From Vibrio halioticoli NBRC 102217 (GTDB lineage: Bacteria; Pseudomonadota; Gammaproteobacteria; Enterobacterales; Vibrionaceae), in contig NZ_BAUJ01000014.1 in assembly GCF_000496695.1 (NCBI RefSeq), forward strand, positions 62,001-126,000: a stretch of DNA of 64,000 nt, read 5' to 3'. Within the stretch, counting starts at the first letter, position 1. Each line of letters begins with the position of its first letter. Under the pieces are notes generated by a model. The model made no database searches. It saw only the letters and a program-made list of their open reading frames with translations, and was not told where the DNA came from. Of the stretch, positions 48,556 through 58,948 are shown piece after piece. The translations under genes and the position numbers were made by a program.

Positions 48556-49083
48556 TTAGTCTTCTAGTTCGGCAAGACACATTTCAGAATGAATCTGCTC
48601 AACCCAAGTTTTAACACGCTCTTCGGTTAATTCAGGTTGACGATCTTCGTCAATACACAAGCCGATGAAGTGATCATCATCAACCAATGCTTTAGAGGCT
48701 TCAAATTCGTAGCCTTCGGTAGGCCAGTAACCGACAATAGTACCGCCTTTCGCTTCTACGATATCACGAATCGTGCCCATAGCATCACAGAAGTACTCAG
48801 CGTAATCTTCTTGGTCACCACAACCGAAAATAGCCACAAGTTTAGTGCTGAAATCAATTGCTTCTAGTTCAGGGAAAAAGTCATCCCAATCACATTGAGA
48901 TTCACCGTAATACCAAGTAGGGATACCAAGTAGTAGCAGATCGAAGTTATCAATGTCTTCTTTGCTACTTTTTGCTATATCTTGAACATGAACCAGTTGT
49001 TTACCTAGTTGTTTTTGAATCATCTTTGCAACAGCTTCTGTATTACCAGTATCACTGCCGAAGAAGAGACCTACACTTGCCAT
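48556..49083 (-). CDS. fldA: Flavodoxin FldA
   Basis: A 175-residue long-chain flavodoxin that binds FMN and passes electrons to enzymes such as MetH, BioB and IspG/H. The phosphate loop is GSDTGNTEAVA (9-19), and the flavin-stacking aromatic regions are GIPTWYYGE and FGCGDQEDYAEYF. Located upstream of fur, as in E. coli. Confidence 0.96.
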   Translation of the reverse strand: MASVGLFFGSDTGNTEAVAKMIQKQLGKQLVHVQDIAKSSKEDIDNFDLLLLGIPTWYYGESQCDWDDFFPELEAIDFSTKLVAIFGCGDQEDYAEYFCDAMGTIRDIVEAKGGTIVGYWPTEGYEFEASKALVDDDHFIGLCIDEDRQPELTEERVKTWVEQIHSEMCLAELED

Positions 49084-49137
49084 AGAATCAGTACCTATAT
49101 TGGATGTAATGGGATGCGTTTATATTGGCGTTATAGA

Positions 49138-49356
49138 TTATAAACCCGAGCCTTCCCAAGAGAGTTGTATAACACCCTTAGTGACAAAGCCGGCACAACC
49201 TAGAAACAGCACTAACCATACGATACGACGCCCAAATGGAGGAACATTGCCCTGCTTTAGAACATCCTTGATTGCTAACCCGATAAGTATAAATACGGAA
49301 GCAAACAGCAAATCGAGCCCTATGGATTCAATTTGATTAATGTAATCGTATAGCAT
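49138..49356 (-). CDS. DUF2788 family small membrane protein
   Basis: A 72-residue protein with two hydrophobic helices (about 12-32 and 44-64) joined by a basic loop (PPFGRRIV). It fits DUF2788, found beside fldA and ybfF in vibrios and relatives; function unknown. It is probably co-transcribed with ybfF upstream. Confidence 0.75.
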   Translation of the reverse strand: MLYDYINQIESIGLDLLFASVFILIGLAIKDVLKQGNVPPFGRRIVWLVLFLGCAGFVTKGVIQLSWEGSGL

Positions 49357-49426
49357 GGCATCCCTTTATGCTTAATCAATCGCGGAACTATAACATAACC
49401 TAACGGCTTCTGTTTACCCTTGAATC

Positions 49427-50197
49427 TCAATTTTGTGCAATAAACTTGCGAATTACTCTCAATACCATGTCCGGTTTTTCTGCGTGCAACCAATGCCCAG
49501 TATTAGCAATGATGTGCGCTTTAGCATTGGGAAATTGCTGCATGATGCTACTTTGATGTTCGGCTTGAATATAGTCGGAATTAGCGCCTTTCATAAACAA
49601 GGTAGCGACTGGATTTGGCGCTAAAGTCTCCCATGTCATGATCTGTTGATATTGATTTTGTAAGGCGATGTAATTGAAGCGCCAGCTTAACGTCTCTCCC
49701 TCTTTATATAGGGACTTACTCAAAAACTGACTCACGCCTTCCATCTCAATATGCTGCGCCAGCAGTGACATGGCTTGAGAACGAAGTTTAGGTTTTTGTT
49801 TTGCTACTTCTTGAATGCCAGCAAATACATTGCTGTGGCGATCAACATGGTAAGCCACTGGGGCCATATCTAACACAATCAATTGCTCAAAGAGCTTCGG
49901 CCTTAGTGAGGCTAACTTCATCGCGACTTTGCCACCCATCGAGTGCCCAACTAGAGTGACTCCTGTAAGCTCAAGATCGTCGATAAGAGAGAGGATATCG
50001 GCCGCTTGCGCAGCATAAGTATGCTCAGGGTAATGAGGGGAGCGTCCATGGTTTCGCAGGTCGACACTGATCACTTGATGATCTTGACTGAGATCGCGCG
50101 CAAGTAACCCAAGGTTATCTAAACTGCCAAATAAACCATGAATCAGAAGCATAGGTTTACCGTTACCTTGGATTTTATAGTGCAACTGGCTCGACAT
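49427..50197 (-). CDS. ybfF: Alpha/beta hydrolase YbfF
   Basis: A 256-residue esterase of the alpha/beta hydrolase fold. The oxyanion HGLFGS, the nucleophile elbow VGHSMGGKVAM and the catalytic histidine in NTGHWLHAEKP are present. E. coli YbfF acts on acyl-CoA-type and short esters; the true substrate is not settled. I choose the second ATG (MSSQLHYK) because AAGGA is about ten bases before it and too close to the first ATG at 50204-50206. Divergent from seqA, as in E. coli. Confidence 0.9.
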   Translation of the reverse strand: MSSQLHYKIQGNGKPMLLIHGLFGSLDNLGLLARDLSQDHQVISVDLRNHGRSPHYPEHTYAAQAADILSLIDDLELTGVTLVGHSMGGKVAMKLASLRPKLFEQLIVLDMAPVAYHVDRHSNVFAGIQEVAKQKPKLRSQAMSLLAQHIEMEGVSQFLSKSLYKEGETLSWRFNYIALQNQYQQIMTWETLAPNPVATLFMKGANSDYIQAEHQSSIMQQFPNAKAHIIANTGHWLHAEKPDMVLRVIRKFIAQN

Positions 50198-50289
50198 TTT
50201 ATCCATTTCCTTTTTTCTTTCCGTAGAGACTTGCTCAATAACTGGGTATAATCTGAAGCAGTTTAAACTAATAAGATTGTGAAAAGCGA

Positions 50290-50844
50290 ATGAAAACCAT
50301 CGAAGTTGACGAAGAACTGTATAGATTTATCGCGAGCCGAACCCAACGTATTGGAGAGAGTGCATCCGATATTCTACGACGTTTACTCGATGTGAATGGT
50401 GCTGTAGAACAAGAAGTCGAAGCGGCTCAAGAAGTAACTGAAGCTGAGCCTACTGGACCTGCAACACCGATCACCGTTGGTAAACCGACACAGTCCATTG
50501 ACCCTATCAAGCAAATCCGCAGCGAATTGATTTCAGATGAATTTGCCTCTCTTGATAAGGCGATTGATAGATTTATGTTTATGCTGTCTGCGCTGCATAG
50601 AATCGATAAAGACGGATTTGCCGAAGCGACTCAAGTAAAAGGGCGCAAGCGTGTTTATTTTGCAGACAACGAAGCGGTACTCTTGGCAAGTGGCACTACG
50701 ACCAAACCAAGAGCCATTCCTGGATCACCGTTTTGGGTGATCACCAATAACAATACCAGCCGTAAACGTCAGATGGTTGAACAGTTAATGGTACGAATGT
50801 CCTTTCCCGCCGAATTAATAGAACGTGTCACACGTTCGATATAA
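50290..50844 (+). CDS. seqA: Replication initiation regulator SeqA
   Basis: A 184-residue protein: N-terminal oligomerisation domain (about residues 1-35, MKTIEVDEELYRFIASRTQ), a variable linker and a C-terminal domain (about 70-184) that binds hemimethylated GATC pairs. SeqA delays re-initiation at oriC and needs Dam methylation. Followed by pgm, as in E. coli. Confidence 0.96.
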   Translation: MKTIEVDEELYRFIASRTQRIGESASDILRRLLDVNGAVEQEVEAAQEVTEAEPTGPATPITVGKPTQSIDPIKQIRSELISDEFASLDKAIDRFMFMLSALHRIDKDGFAEATQVKGRKRVYFADNEAVLLASGTTTKPRAIPGSPFWVITNNNTSRKRQMVEQLMVRMSFPAELIERVTRSI

Positions 50845-50855
50845 TCCCAAGGAAT

Positions 50856-50894
50856 AATACCCACAGAATCCCCCCAGGTTCGTGGGTATTTTTG
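50856..50894 (+). terminator. Terminator between seqA and pgm
   Basis: Stem AATACCCAC / GTGGGTATT with a 17-base loop and following T run; partial read-through into pgm is possible. Confidence 0.75.
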
Positions 50895-50923
50895 ATTTTA
50901 AGAACTATAAAAGGAACAACTCA

Positions 50924-52570
50924 ATGGCTATGCATCCTCGTGCCGGGCAAAAGGCTCAGCAAGAAGATCTACACAACATCCCTCAGTTGGTGGCTAACTA
51001 CTATTTGTTGCAACCTGAAGCTGGCAATGCGGCACAAAAAGTTGCATTTGGTACTTCGGGCCATCGTGGTAGTGCTGACAAGGTAACTTTTAACGAAAAT
51101 CATATTTTAGCCATCGCGCAAGCGGTTGTTGAAGTTCGCGCGAGTCACGGAGTGACCGGGCCGTTATTCGTGGGTAAAGACACACACGCACTTTCTGAAC
51201 CTGCATTTTCTACTGTGGTAGACGTGTTGGTGGCAAATGGTGTGCAGGTTATTTGTCAAGAGCATGAAGGCTATACCCCAACTCCGGGTATCTCTCATGC
51301 AATCCTGACTCATAACTTAGTCAACGATGCTAAAGCTGACGGCATCGTAATCACTCCTTCGCATAACCCACCGCAAGATGGCGGCATTAAGTACAACCCA
51401 GTACATGGTGGCCCTGCGGAAGGTGAATTGACTAAAGCAATTGAAGATCGCGCTAATGCAATCATTGCTGCAGGTCTTGTGGATGTAAAACGTGTAGGTA
51501 TTGCGGATGCTAAAGCGAGCGAGTTGTTCGTTGAAAAAGATCTCGTGGCTCCTTATGTGGCTGATCTGGTCAACGTGGTTGACATGCAAGCAATTCAAAA
51601 AGCCAACTTAAAAATCGGTGTTGATCCACTAGGTGGTTCAGGCATTGATTACTGGCGTCAAATTCAAAAAGCATACGACCTAGATTTAACTCTAGTGAGT
51701 GAAGCCATTGACCCTAGCTTCCAGTTCATGTCTTTGGATAAAGACGGTGTGGTACGTATGGATTGTTCTTCGCCTTACGCGATGGCAGGTCTACTGGCGC
51801 TGAAAGACGATTACGACCTAGCATTTGGTAACGACCCTGACTATGACCGTCACGGCATTGTAACGCCAGCAGGTTTGATGAATCCAAACCATTTCCTAGC
51901 CGTGTGTATCGATTACTTATATCGTCACCGTGAAGGTTGGGGCGCAGAAGTTGCCGTGGGTAAAACACTGGTTTCTAGTGCTATTATCGATCGCGTTGTG
52001 GCTGATCTTGGTCGCGAACTATGCGAAGTGCCTGTTGGCTTTAAATGGTTTGTAGACGGTCTGTACGAAGGCAAGTTTGGCTTCGGCGGTGAAGAGAGCG
52101 CAGGTGCGTCTTTCTTACGTAAAGACGGTACGCCTTGGGCAACAGATAAAGATGGCATCATCTTGTGTTTGCTAGCGGCTGAAATTACCGCAGTAACGGG
52201 TAAAAACCCTCAGCAATACTACAACGAGTTAGCGGCGAAACACGGTGAGTCTAGCTACAACCGTATTCAAGCGGTAGCAAACGGCCCACAAAAAGACGTG
52301 CTCACTAAACTGTCTGCTGAGATGGTATCTGCGGATACGTTAGCGGGTGACGCGATTACCGCTCGTCTAACGCATGCTCCAGGCAATGGCGCTGCAATTG
52401 GTGGTCTGAAAGTAACTACTGCAAATGGTTGGTTTGCGGCTCGTCCATCTGGCACAGAAGAAATCTACAAGATTTACTGTGAGAGCTTCAAAGGTGCAGA
52501 GCATCTAAAACTGATTGAAACTGAAGCGCAAGAGATTGTGAATCAAGTATTCAAGGCAGCAGGTTTATAA
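50924..52570 (+). CDS. pgm: Phosphoglucomutase (alpha-D-glucose phosphate-specific)
   Basis: A 548-residue enzyme interconverting glucose-1-phosphate and glucose-6-phosphate. The phosphoserine is S146 in [12 protein letters not shown]; the metal loop [11 protein letters not shown] and sugar-specificity loop [11 protein letters not shown] are visible. I start at [10 protein letters not shown], preceded by AAGGAAC, since the upstream extension overlaps the terminator. Supplies precursors for glycogen and surface sugars. Confidence 0.96.
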   Translation: MAMHPRAGQKAQQEDLHNIPQLVANYYLLQPEAGNAAQKVAFGTSGHRGSADKVTFNENHILAIAQAVVEVRASHGVTGPLFVGKDTHALSEPAFSTVVDVLVANGVQVICQEHEGYTPTPGISHAILTHNLVNDAKADGIVITPSHNPPQDGGIKYNPVHGGPAEGELTKAIEDRANAIIAAGLVDVKRVGIADAKASELFVEKDLVAPYVADLVNVVDMQAIQKANLKIGVDPLGGSGIDYWRQIQKAYDLDLTLVSEAIDPSFQFMSLDKDGVVRMDCSSPYAMAGLLALKDDYDLAFGNDPDYDRHGIVTPAGLMNPNHFLAVCIDYLYRHREGWGAEVAVGKTLVSSAIIDRVVADLGRELCEVPVGFKWFVDGLYEGKFGFGGEESAGASFLRKDGTPWATDKDGIILCLLAAEITAVTGKNPQQYYNELAAKHGESSYNRIQAVANGPQKDVLTKLSAEMVSADTLAGDAITARLTHAPGNGAAIGGLKVTTANGWFAARPSGTEEIYKIYCESFKGAEHLKLIETEAQEIVNQVFKAAGL

Positions 52571-52615
52571 CCGTAATCGCCTTAAATAACGATTAAGCCA
52601 TTCGCTCAAATCATA

Positions 52616-52650
52616 AAAACCCATTGCCTAACGGTAAATGGGTTTTTTTA
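52616..52650 (+). terminator. Terminator after pgm
   Basis: Stem AAAACCCATTG-like / AAATGGGTTTT and a T run. Confidence 0.85.
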
Positions 52651-52692
52651 TGTTTGAATCTATCGCGCTATAGAGTTTTGCACAGAAGTTGC

Positions 52693-52812
52693 TCAGCGTG
52701 ATAAGCGTCGCGCGGCTTTTTTATCGTTTTTTCGCTGAAACAGAATAACGATTGAGATAGGAATACAGACCATCAGCATAAAAACGAACAATGCTTCTAC
52801 TAATTGTGCCAT
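52693..52812 (-). CDS. Possible small membrane protein (39 residues)
   Basis: Starting from ATG at 52810-52812 the frame encodes a 39-residue peptide with one membrane helix (about residues 7-28, FVFMLMVCIPISIVILF) and a strongly basic tail (QRKNDKKAARRLSR). The Shine-Dalgarno is weak. The frame can be extended upstream to 82 codons, but that part looks non-coding. Possibly a genuine small protein of vibrios; not recognised. Confidence 0.5.
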   Translation of the reverse strand: MAQLVEALFVFMLMVCIPISIVILFQRKNDKKAARRLSR

Positions 52813-53022
52813 GTGAATTTCTAGATAAACTAGCCAGTGCTTTGAATGTAGCCCGACTTTATTCCTATGCTTGGTCAGGTTCAATATGCGCCCTGAGACA
52901 TGCGTGAATGCCTGTGCCGAAAGCGTATTGAGTTTATTCACCTAACACTTTGTTTTTATTGGTTTTAACTTTATTTTTAATCGCTGTTTGCTAGAAAGTG
53001 CAATCACTGTTTGAATAATTAA

Positions 53023-53799
53023 CTAGCGATTATTAGGCCAATCATTTGGTACTACAAACCAAAATCGACCTGATTCACTTTGACAATGTAAAATGCCTTG
53101 CGAGGCTTCTGTTATCCGAGGCGACGATGAGGTTTTGCCGATAGCCCAATACGCTTTGTCCAGTTGATAGAGCGGTTCATCAATTTGTGCAAACTGCTTT
53201 TGATAGCACCAAAAACCATTGATTTGACTTGGGTTTATCTCTTTGTCGTCACAATGGCTAGGAATGGTCTGTTGTTGGAAAGGGTTAATATACAAACGGC
53301 CTTGCATTAACAGGTGTTGCGACAGATATTGCCACTGCGGGTATTGCGCTACAAAGTACGGCATATGCGTATGTTGCAACTGATGAGTCAGCATATGACG
53401 CAGCTTTTTATCTAAGCGGTCCCTCGCATTAGGCCCGTACCACTTATCTTCATGCAACAAGTAGAACTTAATCGCTACTTCCCAGTGCTGAGCCTTATTT
53501 TGGTGCGGGTGGCGTAAAACAAAATCCAGCTCACCTATGGTTCGCCCTGCATCATTTAGTTGTAATTCTGTTTTCTCAACAGATAAGTCTGAGCATTGTA
53601 GGAACAGTTCCTGACAAAGGTGCTGATAAATAAAGCCCAGCCGTGAGTTTTTGCAGTAGTCAGCAAACTGCGCCGTATCTGTATTGCGAAAGGGCAAATG
53701 CTGCACAATGATCTCATCTTCTCGAAATAGCGGCGCTGTTGTTGCAATCCACTGGGCAAATTGAGTTAAAATTGAAGCATTGACCGTATAGTTAGGCAT
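53023..53799 (-). CDS. DUF1853 family protein
   Basis: A 258-residue protein of DUF1853, function unknown. The central region has GELDFVLRHP (about 92-101) and HWEVAIKFYLL (about 108-118), matching the E...D...ExK spacing of PD-(D/E)XK nuclease-like folds, so a nucleic-acid enzyme is conceivable. It is divergent from the NIF3 gene. Confidence 0.8.
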   Translation of the reverse strand: MPNYTVNASILTQFAQWIATTAPLFREDEIIVQHLPFRNTDTAQFADYCKNSRLGFIYQHLCQELFLQCSDLSVEKTELQLNDAGRTIGELDFVLRHPHQNKAQHWEVAIKFYLLHEDKWYGPNARDRLDKKLRHMLTHQLQHTHMPYFVAQYPQWQYLSQHLLMQGRLYINPFQQQTIPSHCDDKEINPSQINGFWCYQKQFAQIDEPLYQLDKAYWAIGKTSSSPRITEASQGILHCQSESGRFWFVVPNDWPNNR

Positions 53800-53887
53800 A
53801 GATAAACCGTTAGAGATACAAACCTGTCAAGGATGGTCTATTTAACTTGCTACATATCCGATGCATTTTCAAATATTTGGAATAGAA

Positions 53888-54646
53888 ATGAACAATTTAA
53901 AATTGCAAACACTGCTAAACGACAAACTAAGTGCCCAACAAATTAAAGATTGTGCGCCGAATGGATTGCAAGTAGAGGGGACTGAAAATATCAAAAAAAT
54001 AGTCACTGGAGTGACTGCATCCCAAGCGTTAATTGATGAAGCTATTCGACTTAATGCGGATGCACTGTTGGTGCATCACGGTTATTTTTGGAAAGGCGAA
54101 CCTGAGCCGATAGTGGGTATGAAAGGGCGTCGTATTCGTGCACTGATCAAAAATGATATTAACCTTTATGGCTACCATCTACCTTTAGATATTCATCCTG
54201 AGCTAGGCAACAATGCAAAATTAGCTGAGCTGTTGGATATTGAGATTGAAGGGGGCCTTGAAGGGCACGCTCAATCTGTCGCGCTGTATGGACGTCTAAA
54301 ATCGCCTGTCACTGGCGCGGAATTTGCGCAGCGTATTGCGCAAGTGCTCAATCGTGAACCTTTGCATATTGCGCCTGACTTTGCCGATAAAATGATTGAA
54401 AGTGTAGGTTGGTGTACTGGTGGCGGTCAGGATTACATTCAACTTGCCGCAGATCATCAACTGGATGCGTTTATTTCTGGGGAAATTTCAGAGCGAACAA
54501 CATTTGTGGCGCGTGAGCAGGGCATTCATTATTTTTCGGCGGGGCATCATGCCACTGAGCGTTATGGTATTAAAGCGTTAGGCGAGTGGTTGGCAGAGCA
54601 ATACGGTTTTGAGGTTACCTTTGTTGATATTAATAACCCAGTATAA
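53888..54646 (+). CDS. ybgI: NIF3 family / YbgI di-metal protein
   Basis: A 252-residue NIF3-family protein, a toroidal hexamer with a di-metal centre. Metal-site motifs are VHHGYFWKGEP (HHG), YGYHLPLDIHPELGNNAKL and SAGHHATERYG. In some bacteria it is called a GTP cyclohydrolase-like protein, but its role is unsettled. I start at MNNLKLQTL, with GGAATAG upstream. It is followed by a strong terminator shared with gltA. Confidence 0.9.
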   Translation: MNNLKLQTLLNDKLSAQQIKDCAPNGLQVEGTENIKKIVTGVTASQALIDEAIRLNADALLVHHGYFWKGEPEPIVGMKGRRIRALIKNDINLYGYHLPLDIHPELGNNAKLAELLDIEIEGGLEGHAQSVALYGRLKSPVTGAEFAQRIAQVLNREPLHIAPDFADKMIESVGWCTGGGQDYIQLAADHQLDAFISGEISERTTFVAREQGIHYFSAGHHATERYGIKALGEWLAEQYGFEVTFVDINNPV

Positions 54647-54670
54647 TTGGGTTTAAATAGTGTAATAAAA

Positions 54671-54704
54671 AGAAAGGCTTGAACATAGTGTTCAAGCCTT
54701 TTCT
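54671..54704. terminator. Bidirectional terminator between ybgI and gltA
   Basis: Perfect stem AAAGGCTTGAACA / TGTTCAAGCCTTT with a three-base loop. Confidence 0.92.
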
Positions 54705-54758
54705 ATTCGAACTGCTTGTACTAAATCATAGCGTAAGCAGCGCAATTTTTAGCTGACA

Positions 54759-56048
54759 TTATTCACGTTCGTGAAGTGGCTTAAAGCCGCGCTTAGTTTC
54801 ACCTGTGTACAACTGACGAGGTCGGCCGATACGGTTATTCGGATCGTCGTGCATTTCGCTCCAATGTGCAATCCAACCCACAGTACGTGAGATGGCAAAG
54901 ATAACGGTAAACATAGATACAGGAATACCGATGGCTTTTAGAATAATACCTGAGTAGAAATCTACGTTCGGGTAGAGTTTCTTCTCCACAAAGTATTCAT
55001 CAGAAAGCGCAATACGTTCCAGTTCCATTGCGACATCTAGCAGAGGATCTTTGATGTCTAGCTCTTTAAGCACATCGTGACATGCTTCGCGCATTACCGT
55101 TGCGCGAGGATCGTAGTTTTTGTAAACGCGGTGACCAAAGCCCATCAAACGGAATGGGTCATCTTTATCTTTTGCTCTAGCAACATATTCTTCAATGTTG
55201 TCAACGCTGCCTATTTCTTCAAGCATATGCAGACACGCTTCATTTGCGCCGCCGTGTGCCGGTCCCCATAAAGAGGCAATACCCGCGGCAATACAAGCAA
55301 ATGGGTTAGCGCCAGAAGAGCCCGCTAAACGAACGGTCGACGTAGAGGCGTTTTGCTCATGGTCGGCGTGCAGAGTGAAAATCTTATCCATTGCACGAGC
55401 AACCACAGGGTTAACTTCGTATTCTTCACATGGGTTTGCAAACATCATGTGTAAGAAGTTTTCTGCATAAGTAAGGTCATTTCGTGGATAAATAAACGGC
55501 TGACCTATGCTGTATTTGTAGCACATTGCCGCAAGTGTAGGCATTTTAGATAGTAATCTAAACGCTGCAATTTCGCGGTGTTCATCATTGTTAACGTCAA
55601 GTGAATCGTGATAGAAGGCCGCTAATGCTCCTACTACCCCACACATTACTGCCATCGGGTGCGCGTCGCGACGGAAACCATGAAAGAAGCTGGCGATTTG
55701 TTCATGCACCATAGTATGGCGTCCAACAATCTTCTTAAAGTTATCGTATTTTTCGCGAGTGGGTGCTTCTCCGTAGAGCAAAATATAACAAACTTCTAAA
55801 TAATCTGCGTTGTTTGCTAATTCATCGATTGGATAGCCGCGGTGTAATAAAATACCAGCGTCGCCATCGATGTAGGTGATTTGAGATTCACAAGATGCGG
55901 TGGCAAGAAAACCAGGGTCAAAGGTGAAATACCCTTGGCTTCCTAATGTACGAACATCGATCACGTCTGGGCCATCGGTTCCCTTCATAATCGGCAATTC
56001 GATAGGCGCTTGACCCTCAATAGTCAGAGTCGCTTGCTTATCTGCCAT
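54759..56048 (-). CDS. gltA: Type II citrate synthase
   Basis: A 429-residue hexameric citrate synthase that condenses oxaloacetate with acetyl-CoA. Active-site regions [26 protein letters not shown] and [15 protein letters not shown] are intact. Length fits the NADH-sensitive Gram-negative type. It is divergent from the sdh operon, as in E. coli. Confidence 0.98.
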   Translation of the reverse strand: MADKQATLTIEGQAPIELPIMKGTDGPDVIDVRTLGSQGYFTFDPGFLATASCESQITYIDGDAGILLHRGYPIDELANNADYLEVCYILLYGEAPTREKYDNFKKIVGRHTMVHEQIASFFHGFRRDAHPMAVMCGVVGALAAFYHDSLDVNNDEHREIAAFRLLSKMPTLAAMCYKYSIGQPFIYPRNDLTYAENFLHMMFANPCEEYEVNPVVARAMDKIFTLHADHEQNASTSTVRLAGSSGANPFACIAAGIASLWGPAHGGANEACLHMLEEIGSVDNIEEYVARAKDKDDPFRLMGFGHRVYKNYDPRATVMREACHDVLKELDIKDPLLDVAMELERIALSDEYFVEKKLYPNVDFYSGIILKAIGIPVSMFTVIFAISRTVGWIAHWSEMHDDPNNRIGRPRQLYTGETKRGFKPLHERE

Positions 56049-56403
56049 AACATTCTCCTTTGTTATTTATTTTCCATCTTGATTCAATGGTGCACCAAAT
56101 TTGTACTGGTGTTCGCACTAGAAGTCAATTTATATAGCTTTTTGTGTGCACTTGTCTCGATTTCTATAAGTAGAATAACTAAAAATCAGGCCTATGTAAC
56201 AAAATTTGTTAATAATATTGTGTGCCATTGTTAACAAACGTTATAGTGGCGGTGAATTAAAAGCTATATCATTGAGTTATCTCTATCACTACTTTTAGTT
56301 AGTGGGAGGTAGTTCTAAGTTATAGAGGATTAAAGTGACAAAATAATTAGGTTTAACCCTAACTTATGTAAGCTTTTGTTAAGTTTTTGCTAAGAAAGCT
56401 CAA
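56049..56403. promoter_or_regulatory. Divergent gltA-sdhC control region
   Basis: About 355 AT-rich bases. Direct repeats of the ArcA type occur at about 56206-56243 (TTGTTAAT and TGTTAACAAACGTTA, that is GTTA repeats ten to eleven bases apart). This fits anaerobic repression of TCA genes by ArcA; not proven. Confidence 0.5.
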
Positions 56404-56448
56404 TTGTTTACGATTTGTAACTGTTCAAAGGAGCTGAGAGAGCACGCC

Positions 56449-56829
56449 GTGGACAAGAAAAAAACAAGACCCGTCAATTTGGATCTGCAAACGATTCATT
56501 TCCCAATCACTGCCATTGCTTCGATTCTGCACAGGGTATCTGGTGTTATTACCTTTGTCGCTGTAGGGATTTTGCTTTGGTTACTTTCTATTTCTCTATC
56601 ATCACCAAAAGGATTTATGGAGGCGGCCAGTTACGTGGATGGCTTCTTCGTCAAATTTATTTTGTGGGGAATACTGACTGCACTTTTCTATCATATCGTG
56701 GGCGGTATTCGACATCTTTGCCAAGACCTAGGTTACTTTGAAGAATTAGAGAGCGGCGCAAAAAGTGCGCAAATCTCCTTTATTGTGACAGGCGTACTAG
56801 CAATCGTTGCGGGGGTAATTGTATGGTAA
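56449..56829 (+). CDS. sdhC: Succinate dehydrogenase cytochrome b556 subunit SdhC
   Basis: A 126-residue membrane subunit with three helices. [20 protein letters not shown] and ILHRVSGV are family marks; the heme-ligand histidine lies in [12 protein letters not shown] choose GTG 56449 ([10 protein letters not shown]) from homology; its best Shine-Dalgarno AAAGGAG is about 15 bases away, which is long. The stop overlaps the sdhD start. Confidence 0.9.
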   Translation: MDKKKTRPVNLDLQTIHFPITAIASILHRVSGVITFVAVGILLWLLSISLSSPKGFMEAASYVDGFFVKFILWGILTALFYHIVGGIRHLCQDLGYFEELESGAKSAQISFIVTGVLAIVAGVIVW

Positions 56830-57170
56830 ATCCTATTTCTTCCGTAGGGCGTAATGGCGTCCATGATTTCTTGTTGGTTCGTGCAACAGCAATCATCTTG
56901 ACCCTATACACCATTTATCTATGTGGCTTCTTCTTATTTACTGGCGACATAGGTTATTTGCAGTGGACACACTTCTTCGGTGGACTGTTCACCAAGGTGT
57001 TTACCATGATTGCCCTGTTTTGCATTCTTATTCATGCGTGGATTGGAGTGTGGCAGGTATTAACTGATTATATTAAACCAACGCTGCTCCGCGGCAGCCT
57101 GCAACTGGTCCTTGTTGCGGTGCTATTTGGTTATTTCTTCTCTGGCCTATTTATTCTTTGGGGGGCATAA
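56823..57170 (+). CDS. sdhD: Succinate dehydrogenase membrane anchor SdhD
   Basis: A 115-residue anchor with three membrane helices. Residues such as [16 protein letters not shown] are typical and contribute to the quinone and heme sites. It overlaps sdhC by seven bases and abuts sdhA, so the operon is tightly coupled. Confidence 0.95.
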   Translation: MVNPISSVGRNGVHDFLLVRATAIILTLYTIYLCGFFLFTGDIGYLQWTHFFGGLFTKVFTMIALFCILIHAWIGVWQVLTDYIKPTLLRGSLQLVLVAVLFGYFFSGLFILWGA

Positions 57171-58937
57171 ATGACAATTCCAGTTCGCGAATTTGACGCT
57201 GTTGTCATTGGTGCTGGTGGTGCAGGTATGCGCGCAGCACTACAAATCTCTGAGCAAGGGTTAACTTGCGCATTACTATCAAAAGTATTTCCGACACGTT
57301 CTCACACCGTATCAGCGCAAGGTGGTATCACCGTTGCTCTTGGTAACTCTCACGAAGACAACTGGCAATGGCACATGTACGACACGGTAAAAGGGTCGGA
57401 CTACATTGGTGACCAAGACGCCATCGAATACATGTGTAAGAACGGCCCAGAATCTGTCATCGAGCTAGAAAAAATGGGTTTGCCATTTTCTCGCTTTGAA
57501 GACGGTTCTATTTATCAACGTCCGTTTGGCGGCCAATCAAAACAGTTTGGTGGTGAGCAAGCCGCGCGTACTGCCGCCGCTGCTGACCGTACCGGTCATG
57601 CCTTGTTGCACACGCTTTACCAACAAAACATCAAATACAAAACCACGATTTTCAGCGAATGGTACGCCCTTGATTTGGTGAAAAACCAAGATGGCGTAGT
57701 GATGGGTTGTACCGCAATCTGCATGGAAACTGGCGAGATGTGTTACTTCAAGTCGAAGGCCACTATTTTAGCTACTGGCGGCGCAGGGCGTATTTATTCT
57801 TCTACTACTAACGCACACATCAACACTGGTGATGGCGTAGGTATGGCGCTGCGTGCTGGCGTACCGATGCAAGACATGGAAATGTGGCAATTCCACCCAA
57901 CCGGAATCGCAGGTGCTGGCGTACTTGTGACCGAAGGGTGTCGCGGTGAGGGCGGTTATCTTCTTAATAAAGATGGCGAACGCTTTATGGAGCGTTATGC
58001 ACCGAATGCGAAAGACTTAGCCGGTCGTGATGTTGTAGCGCGTTCGATGATGATCGAGATTCGTGAAGGCCGTGGTTGTGATGGCCCTTGGGGACCTCAC
58101 ATCAAACTGAAGATGGACCATTTAGGTAAAGACGTACTCGAGTCACGTCTGCCGGGTATTTGTGAGCTATCACGTACCTTTGCCCACGTAGATCCTGTGA
58201 AAGAACCGATTCCTGTTATCCCAACCTGTCACTACATGATGGGCGGCGTTCCGACTCAAGTTTCCGGTCAAGCGATTAAGCTTGATGACAACGGACAAGA
58301 CGTGGAAGTGCAAGGTCTGTTTGCTTGTGGCGAAATCGCCTCAGTATCGGTACACGGTGCAAACCGACTTGGCGGAAACTCATTGCTTGATTTAGTGGTG
58401 TTTGGTCGCGCAACAGGTTTACACCTAGGCGATACCTTAGATGCACAATCTGAAGCTCGCCCAGTATCTGAGTCCGATCTTGAAGCCTCTTTGGCGCGTA
58501 CTATGCGTTGGGAGAACAGCACCCGTGGTGAAGACCCAGCGCAAATCCGTAAAGATATGCAAAGTTGCATGCAAAACAGCTTCTCGGTATTCCGTGAAGG
58601 TGAAGCGATGGCAACGGGACTTGAAGAACTGCGAGTTATCCGTGAGCGTCTGCAAGATGCGCACCTTAGCGATAAATCCACAGAGTTCAATACGCAGCGT
58701 ATTGAGTGTCTCGAACTTGATAACTTGATGGAAACCGCTGTAGCAACTGCGGTTGCTGCTAACTACCGTACAGAAAGCCGTGGCGCACACGCCCGCTTTG
58801 ATTATCCAGACCGCGATGATTCGCAGTGGCTATGTCATTCAATTTACAATCCAGAAACGGAAAGTATGTCTAAGCGTGATGTGAATATGGAACCTGTACA
58901 TCGTGAAGCGTTTCCACCGAAAGCTAGAACCTATTAA
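57171..58937 (+). CDS. sdhA: Succinate dehydrogenase flavoprotein subunit SdhA
   Basis: A 588-residue flavoprotein oxidising succinate to fumarate. The FAD motif VIGAGGAGM is at residues 12-20, and the FAD-linked histidine is H45 in [22 protein letters not shown], and catalytic RGEGGYLLN and GRDVVARSM are present. Length matches E. coli SdhA. Confidence 0.98.
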   Translation: MTIPVREFDAVVIGAGGAGMRAALQISEQGLTCALLSKVFPTRSHTVSAQGGITVALGNSHEDNWQWHMYDTVKGSDYIGDQDAIEYMCKNGPESVIELEKMGLPFSRFEDGSIYQRPFGGQSKQFGGEQAARTAAAADRTGHALLHTLYQQNIKYKTTIFSEWYALDLVKNQDGVVMGCTAICMETGEMCYFKSKATILATGGAGRIYSSTTNAHINTGDGVGMALRAGVPMQDMEMWQFHPTGIAGAGVLVTEGCRGEGGYLLNKDGERFMERYAPNAKDLAGRDVVARSMMIEIREGRGCDGPWGPHIKLKMDHLGKDVLESRLPGICELSRTFAHVDPVKEPIPVIPTCHYMMGGVPTQVSGQAIKLDDNGQDVEVQGLFACGEIASVSVHGANRLGGNSLLDLVVFGRATGLHLGDTLDAQSEARPVSESDLEASLARTMRWENSTRGEDPAQIRKDMQSCMQNSFSVFREGEAMATGLEELRVIRERLQDAHLSDKSTEFNTQRIECLELDNLMETAVATAVAANYRTESRGAHARFDYPDRDDSQWLCHSIYNPETESMSKRDVNMEPVHREAFPPKARTY

Positions 58938-58948
58938 GGGAGCGAGAT

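Noticed and set aside
58268..58690. 140-codon ORF antisense to sdhA
   Set aside because: Shadow frame in a highly conserved core gene.
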